A stretch of DNA of 64,000 bases. Source: Streptomyces lincolnensis (GTDB lineage Bacteria > Actinomycetota > Actinomycetes > Streptomycetales > Streptomycetaceae). Location: contig NZ_CP016438.1 in the NCBI RefSeq assembly GCF_001685355.1, positions 6,386,001 to 6,450,000 on the forward strand, written 5' to 3'. Under the pieces are notes generated by a model. The model was not told the origin of the DNA, did not search any database, and saw nothing but the letters and a program-made list of their open reading frames with translations. Within the stretch, counting starts at the first letter, position 1. The number at the start of each line of letters is the position of its first letter. Of this stretch, positions 16,837-24,082 are shown piece after piece. Position numbers and translations under genes: made by a program.

Positions 16837-17739
16837 ATGCCCACCCCCTTCACCCACCGCATGACCACCTACGGCGCAGACGACGAATTCCTCACCGCAG
16901 CCCTCCCCTTCCTCACAGAAGCCCTGTCCACCCCCGATGAACCCCCACCCGTAGCCATCGCCGCCCCCGACAAACTCGACCTCCTCCGAGAAGCCCTGGG
17001 CAACGACATCAAGCACATCGCCCTCATCCCCAGCACGGACTGGTACACCGGCTCCGCGGCCAACGCCGTGGCGCAAAGCGCCGACTACCTGGCCACCCAC
17101 GCCGGCCCCGGCGGCCGAGCCCACCTCCTCATGGAACCCGTGTGGAACGGCCGAGCAGGCCGCGACCCCCGCGAAACCGCGGAGTGGATCCGCTACGAGG
17201 CCCTCGCCAACCTCCTCTTCGCCCCGTTCGCGACCACAGCCCTGTGCGCCTACGACACCCGCACGGCGCCCCCCACCGTCATCGAGGCGGCCCGCCGCAC
17301 CCACCCCGACACCGACGCCTACGAGGACCCGGCCCGCATCACGGCCGAACTGGACGCCGTACCGCTCCCCCCACCCCCGCCCGACGCCCACCCCCTCACC
17401 GGTCCGACCACCACCGCGGCCACCGCGACGGCCGTACGCCAATGGGCCCGCGCCCGCGGACTCCCCGTGGCGGACGCCGAGTTGTTCACGGAGGCGATCA
17501 CCGCGGCGAGCAGCACCCTCGGCCCGGTCACCGACGCTCTCCTGTGGGGCGAGGCCCCGTCCTGCGTGTGCGAACTGCGTACGACCCGCCGCGTGGACGA
17601 CCCCCTCGCCGGTTTCGTCCCGCCCCCCACCGCCGAACTGGACCCCGACCAGGGCCTGTGGTTCACCCGCCAGGTCTGCGCGTACGTCGACATCCGCGAC
17701 CACCCCACGGGCGCGACGGTCCGCCTCCAATATGCGTAG
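16837..17739 (+). CDS. MEDS-domain / HATPase anti-sigma regulatory protein (RsbA-like)
   Basis: A 300-residue protein with two parts. Residues 1-190 look like a MEDS (DcmR-type sensory) domain, with HLLMEPVWNGRAGRD and the LCAYDTRTAP strand. The last third has the pattern of a HATPase_c-like anti-sigma domain (ELFTEAITAASSTLG as the helix that normally carries the N-box, then WFTRQVCAYVDIRDHPTGATVRL). The asparagine of a working kinase N-box is not evident. The ATG at 16837 follows CCAGGA. A second HATPase protein follows within 70 bases, so both probably act in partner-switching control of a sigma factor not in this window. Confidence 0.75.
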   Translation: MPTPFTHRMTTYGADDEFLTAALPFLTEALSTPDEPPPVAIAAPDKLDLLREALGNDIKHIALIPSTDWYTGSAANAVAQSADYLATHAGPGGRAHLLMEPVWNGRAGRDPRETAEWIRYEALANLLFAPFATTALCAYDTRTAPPTVIEAARRTHPDTDAYEDPARITAELDAVPLPPPPPDAHPLTGPTTTAATATAVRQWARARGLPVADAELFTEAITAASSTLGPVTDALLWGEAPSCVCELRTTRRVDDPLAGFVPPPTAELDPDQGLWFTRQVCAYVDIRDHPTGATVRLQYA

Positions 17740-17806
17740 CCGTACAGGTAAGGAATCAGGTAGTCCTCCCCGTGTCCCACGGCCCGCGCAAGGACACCCT
17801 GACACC

Positions 17807-18289
17807 ATGCTGCAACTCTCCGGGGCAGCCCTCCCGGACCCCGACCCCCGGTACGGCGCGTACCCGCAGCCGCCCCTGGGCGCGGGCCACATGAGCGTCG
17901 AGTACGACCCCCGCCCCTCGGCCGTCCGCGAGGCCCGCGCGGAGGTGCGACGGCAGTTGGAGAAATGGGGCCTGACCGACCACGAGGACATACTCGACGC
18001 GGCGGAACTCCTGGTCAGCGAACTGGCCACGAACGCCCTGCTGCACTCCGCGAGCCGCTTCCGCCTCACCCTGACGGCCGCCCACGGCACCCTGCGCTGC
18101 GAGGTCGCCGACCACGGCCGCCGTACGCCACAGGTACTGGAGGCGGGCACCTCGGAGAGCGGCCGCGGGATGTTCCTCGTCGCCGCCCTGGCCCGCCGCT
18201 GGGGCTGCCACCAGGACGGCCCCGGCAAGACGGTCTGGTTCGAGCTGGGCACCTGCGGCTCCGACGACTGCGGCCGGAGACGGCCGTAG
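17807..18289 (+). CDS. ATP-binding HATPase_c protein (anti-sigma factor / serine kinase type)
   Basis: A 160-residue GHKL-type ATPase domain. The N-box is in AAELLVSELATNALLHSASR and the glycine box in ESGRGMFLVAALARRWGCHQ, with a typical terminal GKTVWFEL strand. Streptomyces carry many such single-domain RsbW/SpoIIAB relatives that phosphorylate anti-anti-sigma factors. The ATG at 17807 was kept; ATG 17891 (MSVEYDPRPSAV) is an alternative that better matches the family start. It lies downstream of the MEDS protein in the same direction. Confidence 0.85.
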   Translation: MLQLSGAALPDPDPRYGAYPQPPLGAGHMSVEYDPRPSAVREARAEVRRQLEKWGLTDHEDILDAAELLVSELATNALLHSASRFRLTLTAAHGTLRCEVADHGRRTPQVLEAGTSESGRGMFLVAALARRWGCHQDGPGKTVWFELGTCGSDDCGRRRP

Positions 18290-18295
18290 CGCGAA

Positions 18296-18327
18296 GGCCC
18301 CGGCGGAACCGCCCAGCCGCCGGGGCC
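18296..18327 (+). terminator. Terminator hairpin
   Basis: GGCCCCGGCGG (18296-18306) pairs perfectly with CCGCCGGGGCC (18317-18327), loop of ten bases, directly after the HATPase stop. Confidence 0.75.
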
Positions 18328-18398
18328 GGGAGCACCACCGGTTTCCTTCACCGCACGCCCTCTTGTGCCCCGCCCCTCTTTACGCTTTCTTGATCCGC

Positions 18399-19709
18399 AT
18401 GGCGGACACCACGGGCAACACAACGACAGGCGCGGCCCCTTCGGCACCGCGAAAGTCCAGTTGGAAGTACATCGGCCCCGGCATCGTCGTGGCCGCGACG
18501 GGCGTCGGCGCGGGCGACCTCGTCGCCACCCTCATCGCGGGCAGCAACTTCGGCTACACCCTCCTGTGGGCCGCGGTCCTCGGCTGCCTGGTCAAGATCT
18601 CCCTCGCCGAGGCGGCCGGCCGCTGGCACCTCTCCACCGGCCGCACCCTGTTCGACGGCTGGGCGAGCCTGGGCCGCTGGACGACGTGGTTCTTCATCGT
18701 CTACGTCGTGATCTGGGGCTTCGTCTACGGCGCGGCGGCGATGTCGTCGAGCGCGCTCCCCCTCCAGGCCCTGTTCCCGGACGTCATGGGCCTGAAGTGG
18801 TGGGCGATCGCCTGTGGCCTGGTCGGCCTGGTCTTCGTCTGGTTCAACAAGTACGAGGTCTTCGAGAAGGTCATGACGGTCCTGGTGGGCGTCATGTTCG
18901 TCGTCACGGTCTACCTGGCGATCCGGGTCACCCCGAACCTCGGCCACGCCTTCGCGGGCCTGCTCCCCGTCCTGCCGGACGAGAAGGACTCCGTCCTCAA
19001 CACCCTCGGCCTGATCGGCGGCGTGGGCGGCACGATCACCCTCGCCGCCTACGGCTACTGGGTCAACGCCAAGGGCTGGACCAACACCGGCTGGATGAAG
19101 GTGATGCGCCTGGACAACCGCGTCGCCTACGCCACCACCGGCATCTTCGTCGTGGCCATGCTCTTCGTCGGCGCGGAACTGCTCCACTCCGCGAACGTCG
19201 CGATCGCGAGCGGCGACAAGGGCCTCATCCAGCTCAGCGACATCCTGGAGGACAAGTACGGCACGGCCACGGCGAAGTTCTTCCTGATCGGCTTCTTCGC
19301 CACGTCCTTCACGTCCCTCATCGGCGTCTGGCACGGCGTGAGCCTGATGTTCGCCGACTTCGTCGCCCGCTATCGGAAGCGCGGCGAGGTGAAGGGCGAG
19401 GAGGTCGCCTCCGGCGCGCGCGAGAAGTCCTGGCCCTTCCGCGCCTACCTGCTCTGGCTGACCTTCCCCCCGATCATCCTCCTCTTCCAGGGCCAGCCCT
19501 TCCGCCTGATCATCCTCTACGGCGTCCTCGGCGCCGCCTTCCTCCCCTTCCTGGCCGGCACCCTGATCTGGCTCCTCAACTCCTCCCGCGTACCGACCGA
19601 ATGGCGCAACGGCCTCCTCAGCAACGCCATGCTGGCCATCGCGGGCCTGCTCTTCCTGGTCCTGTGCGTGAAGCAGATCTGGGACCAGCCGTGGGCGGAC
19701 TTCTTCTAG
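18399..19709 (+). CDS. NRAMP-family-like transporter lacking the canonical metal motif
   Basis: A 436-residue integral membrane protein with about 11 hydrophobic segments and the NRAMP (SLC11) layout: KYIGPGIVVAATGVGAGDLVATLIAGSNFGY opens segment 1. In metal-transporting NRAMPs this position has a DPGN motif; here it is GAGD. Segment 6 has TLAAYGYWVNAKGW in place of the MPH methionine motif. The fold is therefore kept but the usual Mn/Fe ligands are absent, so metal transport is doubtful. The ATG at 18399 is preferred over a TTG at 18363. It stands between two terminator hairpins and so is monocistronic. Confidence 0.8.
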   Translation: MADTTGNTTTGAAPSAPRKSSWKYIGPGIVVAATGVGAGDLVATLIAGSNFGYTLLWAAVLGCLVKISLAEAAGRWHLSTGRTLFDGWASLGRWTTWFFIVYVVIWGFVYGAAAMSSSALPLQALFPDVMGLKWWAIACGLVGLVFVWFNKYEVFEKVMTVLVGVMFVVTVYLAIRVTPNLGHAFAGLLPVLPDEKDSVLNTLGLIGGVGGTITLAAYGYWVNAKGWTNTGWMKVMRLDNRVAYATTGIFVVAMLFVGAELLHSANVAIASGDKGLIQLSDILEDKYGTATAKFFLIGFFATSFTSLIGVWHGVSLMFADFVARYRKRGEVKGEEVASGAREKSWPFRAYLLWLTFPPIILLFQGQPFRLIILYGVLGAAFLPFLAGTLIWLLNSSRVPTEWRNGLLSNAMLAIAGLLFLVLCVKQIWDQPWADFF

Positions 19710-19729
19710 CCGGATCCTGAACCGGGGCC

Positions 19730-19760
19730 GGGTCCTGAGGGCGAGATACCCTCAGGACCC
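19730..19760 (+). terminator. Terminator hairpin after NRAMP-like gene
   Basis: GGGTCCTGAGGG (19730-19741) and CCCTCAGGACCC (19749-19760) make a perfect 12-base stem with loop CGAGATA. Confidence 0.8.
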
Positions 19761-19783
19761 ACCGAACCCAGGCCCCAAGGACG

Positions 19784-20149
19784 ATGACCACCCACCCCCA
19801 GCCGTACGGCAACCAGCCACCGCCCCCACCGCCCCCGGGCTTCGGCCCGCCCCCACAACTACACTTGACGGGCCCGGAGTTCATGGCGGTCGACCGCCGC
19901 AACTCGATCGTGGTGGACGCGGAGGGCGTGACCTTCGAGATCAACGACATCTCGGCCGACTTCCCCTGGCCCGAGATCCGCAGCGTCCACTACAAGCCCG
20001 GCCCGTCCGGCAGACACCTCATGATGGCCGTCGTCCACCTCGACGGCACCTTCTACGAGTGCGTGGTCGAGGCGAAACCGAGGACCCGTCTGACGGAGTG
20101 GCTGGCCCACCTGGGAGCCGTCCTCGGCCACTACCGCCCGATGGGCTGA
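19784..20149 (+). CDS. Small protein with PH-like domain, paralogue of 11174 protein
   Basis: A 121-residue protein. The first 28 residues are proline-rich; the rest is a single small domain with strands around residues 30-90 (FEINDISADFPWPEIRSVH) and an ending helix (LTEWLAHLGAVLGHYRPMG). The same arrangement of an aromatic-W-x-E-I strand and an E-W helix is seen in the protein at 11174-11890. The ATG at 19784 follows AAGGACG. Function unknown. Confidence 0.65.
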   Translation: MTTHPQPYGNQPPPPPPPGFGPPPQLHLTGPEFMAVDRRNSIVVDAEGVTFEINDISADFPWPEIRSVHYKPGPSGRHLMMAVVHLDGTFYECVVEAKPRTRLTEWLAHLGAVLGHYRPMG

Positions 20150-20758
20150 TCAGGCCCCGGCTGCCGGGTCCTGGTAGCGCGGCAGCCCGTCCGTGGAGAT
20201 CGTCCAGTCGCCGATGGTGACATCCTCGCCGTAGACGAAGTCCTTACGGGTGGCGTAACGGGGGCCTTCGGGCGTGGCGTGGATGTCGGTGAGGACGGCG
20301 CCGGTGCCGGTGCGGGGGTCGAAGATCGCGTAGGCCGGGATGCCGATCAGGGGATAGTCGCGCACCTTGCTCACCCAGTCGTTGTCCGGGTTCGAGCGGG
20401 AGACGATCTCGATGGCGGCGAGGAGTGTGCGGGGGTCGAAGGAGCCCGGAACGTCCATGTCCGACAGAGCGATCACCATCACGTCGGGCCGACGCATGAT
20501 TCCCTCGGCTTCGTCCTCGACGTCGGGCTCCCCGGTGTGGGCCACGATTTCTTCCGGCATCACCTTTTCGAGGCGTCTGCGGAGATGCACGGTGGTCAGC
20601 TCATGCGGGCCGACGGGCGCCATCATGTCGTGGACGATCCCTTCCTTGGTGACTTCGAGCTTGCCGGGCAGAGAGTCGTCCGTGGACTGAACGAAATCCC
20701 GCATGGCCTTGTACCGATGGGAGGCGCCCTGTCGCGCGTTGCCTGAGGCGATGGTCAT
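20150..20758 (-). CDS. Uma2-family PD-(D/E)XK endonuclease-like protein
   Basis: A 202-residue protein of the Uma2 (DUF820) family, which has the restriction-endonuclease fold. The motif RRPDVMVIAL gives the active-site aspartate and LLAAIEIVSRSNPDNDW plus KVRDYPLIGIPAYAIFD the E-x-x and following lysine region. These proteins are abundant in Streptomyces and cyanobacteria and their cellular task is not known. The ATG at 20758 (MTIASGNARQG) was chosen over a longer in-frame extension because the upstream residues are proline-rich noise. It converges on the 19784 gene with no gap. Confidence 0.85.
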   Translation of the reverse strand: MTIASGNARQGASHRYKAMRDFVQSTDDSLPGKLEVTKEGIVHDMMAPVGPHELTTVHLRRRLEKVMPEEIVAHTGEPDVEDEAEGIMRRPDVMVIALSDMDVPGSFDPRTLLAAIEIVSRSNPDNDWVSKVRDYPLIGIPAYAIFDPRTGTGAVLTDIHATPEGPRYATRKDFVYGEDVTIGDWTISTDGLPRYQDPAAGA

Positions 20759-20807
20759 GGCGCTCGCTCCTCGTCTGTGCCCAGGGGCAAGGATCGTCAC
20801 GTTCATG

Positions 20808-21698
20808 CTAGGCGGCCTCGGAGCGATCGGGTCGGCAGCCGCGACAGCGCCCGGGGGCGGGGGCACGGAAGGCACGGTCGCAGCCGTCGCAGTTCCGAAG
20901 CGGATGGCGTACGTCGGGCGGCGGCCCCGCGCTCCGGAAGGCCGGCGGAGGCGGCAGCTGAGCGGCCAGCCGGTGCGCCAGCAGCGCGGCAGGCCGCCGC
21001 AGCCCCTCGGAAGGAAGATCGCTGGTCAGCGCTTGCCGCACGGCGCTGACACTGACGTCACGCTCAAGCCAGGCGGCGACGCCGTTGGCGAGGTGGCCGG
21101 TGTCCCGGGCGGACAGGAGCAGCCGGGGATCAAGCCGCCGGAGCCCGATGAGGAGGTCGGTGGCGGTCTGGAGCAGGGCGGGGGCGGGGTGGGCCGGATG
21201 TGGTACGGCGGGGAGGGGGCGCGGAGGGCGCCGCCCGAGAGCCGAAGCAGCCGGAGAAACCGGAGAAAGGCGTCCTGCGGACAGTGGCTTCGGCTGGTCG
21301 CTGTGCTGATTGCCCGGCTGATTGCAGGAGACCGTGCGGGTGACGATACGGCCGCCTGAGACGCGGGTGCGCTCGCGACGCAGATAGCCGTGGGCCTCCA
21401 GCTCACGCAGGGCGGCGGCGATACGGGTGGCCCCCTCGGGAAACCGGACGGTCAGGGTCTTGATGTCGACGCGAGCACCGCTGGGCAGCGACTGGATGTA
21501 CACGGCCAGCCCGATCGCCAGCCCCGACAGCTCCGGGTGCTGCGCGAGGTGGTTGCCGATCACCGTGAAGCGGGCGGTGTGACGGCTGTTGTCGTGCACG
21601 AGCCCGCCACCGGTGTCGGGGCGCCGCCGGTTCGGGTGCTTGTTGGCGCCAACGCGGGACTGGGCGTGCGGGGGCACGCTAGGGTTTTCGGTATCCAT
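20808..21698 (-). CDS. Helix-turn-helix protein with C-terminal CxxC pair
   Basis: A 296-residue putative DNA-binding protein. Residues 40-110 form a winged-helix-like unit (LSGLAIGLAVYIQSLPSGAR, then FPEGATRIAAALRELEAHG with a YLRRERTRVSGGRI wing). A long proline-rich middle follows. The last 30 residues have two CxxC pairs (CDGCDRAFRAPAPGRCRGC) that could bind zinc. Streptomyces genomes carry many such helix-turn-helix proteins of unknown target. The ATG at 21698 is preferred because the upstream frame crosses a strong hairpin. Confidence 0.7.
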   Translation of the reverse strand: MDTENPSVPPHAQSRVGANKHPNRRRPDTGGGLVHDNSRHTARFTVIGNHLAQHPELSGLAIGLAVYIQSLPSGARVDIKTLTVRFPEGATRIAAALRELEAHGYLRRERTRVSGGRIVTRTVSCNQPGNQHSDQPKPLSAGRLSPVSPAASALGRRPPRPLPAVPHPAHPAPALLQTATDLLIGLRRLDPRLLLSARDTGHLANGVAAWLERDVSVSAVRQALTSDLPSEGLRRPAALLAHRLAAQLPPPPAFRSAGPPPDVRHPLRNCDGCDRAFRAPAPGRCRGCRPDRSEAA

Positions 21699-21727
21699 CG
21701 GGAAGCCCTTTACTTCCTTGATGGTCA

Positions 21728-21763
21728 GGCCCTCGCACTGGGATTGCAGTCCCGGCGAGGGCC
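21728..21763 (-). promoter_or_regulatory. Leader hairpin upstream of the helix-turn-helix gene; intergenic 21699-21999
   Basis: GGCCCTCGC (21728-21736) and GCGAGGGCC (21755-21763) form a perfect 9-base stem; inside it GGGA and TCCC pair again. It sits 30 bases ahead of the ATG at 21698. The rest of the 301-base intergenic stretch shows no gene; both flanking genes are on the minus strand. Confidence 0.5.
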
Positions 21764-21999
21764 GTCGCATGTCTGCGGTTGTGTCGCGCCGAGCGTAGGG
21801 CAGGCAACCGGTGCGAAATCCACCTGAGTTGGAGATGTTCACCCGCGCGAGTGAGAGCGTCCTGCGGGGTAGAGGGTGGGGTTTGGTGGGGGTCCTTTCA
21901 CCCTCTCGTTCCTTGGGAAGACCTCCCGCCCCATCGGAGCACCCCCGACCGAAGCAGGGCACTCCGCGCTCCGGTCAAAACGACGGCCGGCAGCAGCGC

Positions 22000-22284
22000 T
22001 CAGTCTCCGAACTCGGCATCCAACCGAGCGGCCCAGTCACCGTGTTCGAGCCCGGAACCCATCAGAACGTCCCGGAAGTCCACCTGGGCCAGGTTCGCCA
22101 TGGCGAGAAGCTGATCCACGTCTCCCGCCGCGTGCAGCAGAACAGCCGCGACGATCCTCTCCGCCCCGTCACTCCCCACTCCCCGACCGTCCACGACCCC
22201 CAACAGCACCTCCTCGACGGCCTGCCGGTCCTGCTCGGCGTAGTCCCTGGAGACGCGCCGTGTGATGCGTGAGCTGAGTGTCAC
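22000..22284 (-). CDS. Small conserved actinomycete protein
   Basis: A 94-residue acidic, helical protein without signal or membrane segment. It begins MTLSSRITRRVSRDYAEQD and ends LDAEFGD; I recognise the start as one shared by a group of small Streptomyces proteins of unknown role. It lies 51 bases downstream of the DUF1266 gene on the same strand and may be co-transcribed with it. Confidence 0.55.
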   Translation of the reverse strand: MTLSSRITRRVSRDYAEQDRQAVEEVLLGVVDGRGVGSDGAERIVAAVLLHAAGDVDQLLAMANLAQVDFRDVLMGSGLEHGDWAARLDAEFGD

Positions 22285-22335
22285 GGTGAGCTGGCCATTT
22301 CATGGTCGAGGCACAGTCCGTCAAGGACGGGACAT

Positions 22336-23589
22336 CTACCGGAAGGGAATGTTGAGCCAAGGGCTACCGGAGTCGGACATCAGGATCCGATGGGCGTCGA
22401 CCATCTCGGTGTACCAATCCCCGAACTCCTCGTCGTCGAAGTGCAGACAACGACCGAGAATGTAACCGGCGGAGAAGTCCGGCCACGACTTGTACGACAG
22501 CGCCGCGCTACGCCCCGCCCGGATGACGGCTGCCTCAGCCTCCTCCAAGGTCCCGAACCGGGCCCCGAGTCCCCACCGCGCCATCTTCGAGGCCCTTCCG
22601 AGATCCCAGGCGTCCACGGAAGAGACGTACCGCTTGTCGTCGAGCACCCCGTCGGCACGCATGCGGGCCTCGTACCGCGCGATACGTCCGATCAGCCGCT
22701 GCACACCCACGATCCGGGCCTCGGTCTCGGACTCCGGCCGTGGCTCGGTCTTTGTCGCACCGTCCTCGGTGATCACGACGGACCCCTCGGAATTGGCGCG
22801 GATGACATTGGCGGCGGCCTGCCGCCAGTACCCCACGTCCACATGCCCACCGAAGTCACGCGCAATGGTCCGGCGCAGCTGGAGAGCGAACTCCCACACA
22901 CCACTGTGCGATTCACAGGCCAGCAGGCCGGCCAAGGCGGACAGCCACTCCGCACGCGTGGTGATACCCCACCACTCACGGAGCAGCTTGCGTTCGTTGG
23001 GATAACCCGTTCCGTGCCAGGCCACGGCGTTCCAGAAGGAGCCGTTGTTCACACAGAGCAGAGCGCCACAGGCGAGTCCGTGCGCGACCGGACCGTGCAG
23101 TGGACCCCCTACGTGAAGAGCGCGCAGCACATGCTTCGGGTCGGGATCGCCGACGCGTGGGTCGTACTGGGACCATGCGGCCGAATTCGGTGGGGCCGTC
23201 GGGAGGAACGCCTCACACGGACTTCCGGGGTTGACCACGATGAACGGAGGATCGGTCGGCCGCCACACCGTCGCGAACCAACCCAGGCGCTCCCTGTCGA
23301 ATACCCGATCCGGTTCCGGCGCGGGCAACATCCCCGCGGTGTACACGGCCCAGACCTGACCTCCGGTGCGCAGATCATGCCCGAACACGGGGAAAGTCCC
23401 ACCGGGCTCGGCATCCGCCTTGTCCCGTCGTATCTCGAAGTACAGCCGGTTCTGCGCGAGCGTGGTGAAGTAAGCCGCCCAGTCCTCCCGCCCCTTGGCC
23501 TCCAACAGCGCCCGCTCGATCGCGGTCGGCGGGGTCCACGCGGGCCCGCTGGAGGAACCGAAGCCGACCGGTGGAGGCCCGAATGACAT
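22336..23589 (-). CDS. DUF1266 protein with SseB-like N-terminal region
   Basis: A 417-residue cytoplasmic protein. Residues 20-130 resemble an SseB N-terminal domain (AQNRLYFEI, then VYTAGMLPAPEPD). The C-terminal 220 residues match the DUF1266 pattern: WGITTRAEWLSALAGLL, then AWDLGRASKMARWGLGARF and SYKSWPDFSAGYILGRCLHF. DUF1266 proteins are often found next to polymorphic toxin loci, as here (SUKH and RHS genes lie directly upstream on the same strand). The ATG at 23589 follows GAAGGATC. No enzymatic motif is visible; an immunity or accessory role is inference. Confidence 0.7.
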   Translation of the reverse strand: MSFGPPPVGFGSSSGPAWTPPTAIERALLEAKGREDWAAYFTTLAQNRLYFEIRRDKADAEPGGTFPVFGHDLRTGGQVWAVYTAGMLPAPEPDRVFDRERLGWFATVWRPTDPPFIVVNPGSPCEAFLPTAPPNSAAWSQYDPRVGDPDPKHVLRALHVGGPLHGPVAHGLACGALLCVNNGSFWNAVAWHGTGYPNERKLLREWWGITTRAEWLSALAGLLACESHSGVWEFALQLRRTIARDFGGHVDVGYWRQAAANVIRANSEGSVVITEDGATKTEPRPESETEARIVGVQRLIGRIARYEARMRADGVLDDKRYVSSVDAWDLGRASKMARWGLGARFGTLEEAEAAVIRAGRSAALSYKSWPDFSAGYILGRCLHFDDEEFGDWYTEMVDAHRILMSDSGSPWLNIPFR

Positions 23590-23626
23590 GCCTGATCCTT
23601 CGTATCCGGTGTGGTGCGGGTTGATG

Positions 23627-24061
23627 CTACTGCCGATACCAGTCATCTCCGCCACTAGCCAGAGCATCTCGGAGGAACCTCTCCAGCGAAGGTGAGATCC
23701 ATGTGCGACTGTCCGTCTCGTGATCCCAGACGAATACGTCATCTCGCTCAGGCGTTCGCACGAATGCGAACTGGTCTCCCCCTCCGTTGTCGCCAAAGAA
23801 CATCAGTGAATCAAATGGCATATACAGTGCTTTGAGTTGTTCGCTGCGACGGAAATCCAAATTTTCTGTGAGAATCCTTTCGGAGGTCCAGATAAATTCT
23901 GTCCCGTACTGGGCTGCAATTCCGTCGGTCTCTGTGAGCAGCGCTCGAAGGGGGAGTGGAATGGGCTGCCCGAGTCGCTCTTCAATGTCCGAGAGGGAGG
24001 CTGCGATTGCAGGGTCGTGCAACTCGACATCGGTAAATTCCATGGCCAGTTCACGCCACAT
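23627..24061 (-). CDS. SUKH (SMI1/KNR4) family immunity protein
   Basis: A 144-residue acidic protein of the SMI1/KNR4 superfamily: DIEERLGQPIPLPLRALL at the N-terminus and MFFGDNGGGDQFAFV with VFVWDHETDSRTW in the core are its hallmarks. SUKH proteins are the commonest immunity proteins of nuclease toxins. The start lies 21 bases after the RHS stop on the same strand, in the order toxin then immunity gene. Base composition is AT-richer than the surroundings, as is the toxin tip, so tip and immunity gene probably arrived together. Confidence 0.85.
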   Translation of the reverse strand: MWRELAMEFTDVELHDPAIAASLSDIEERLGQPIPLPLRALLTETDGIAAQYGTEFIWTSERILTENLDFRRSEQLKALYMPFDSLMFFGDNGGGDQFAFVRTPERDDVFVWDHETDSRTWISPSLERFLRDALASGGDDWYRQ

Positions 24062-24082
24062 TACTTACACCATCCCTGGTCT

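Noticed and set aside
16198..18447. Long minus-strand open frame across the MEDS and HATPase genes
   Set aside because: Gly/Arg-rich translation with no motif; both genes on the plus strand explain the sequence.
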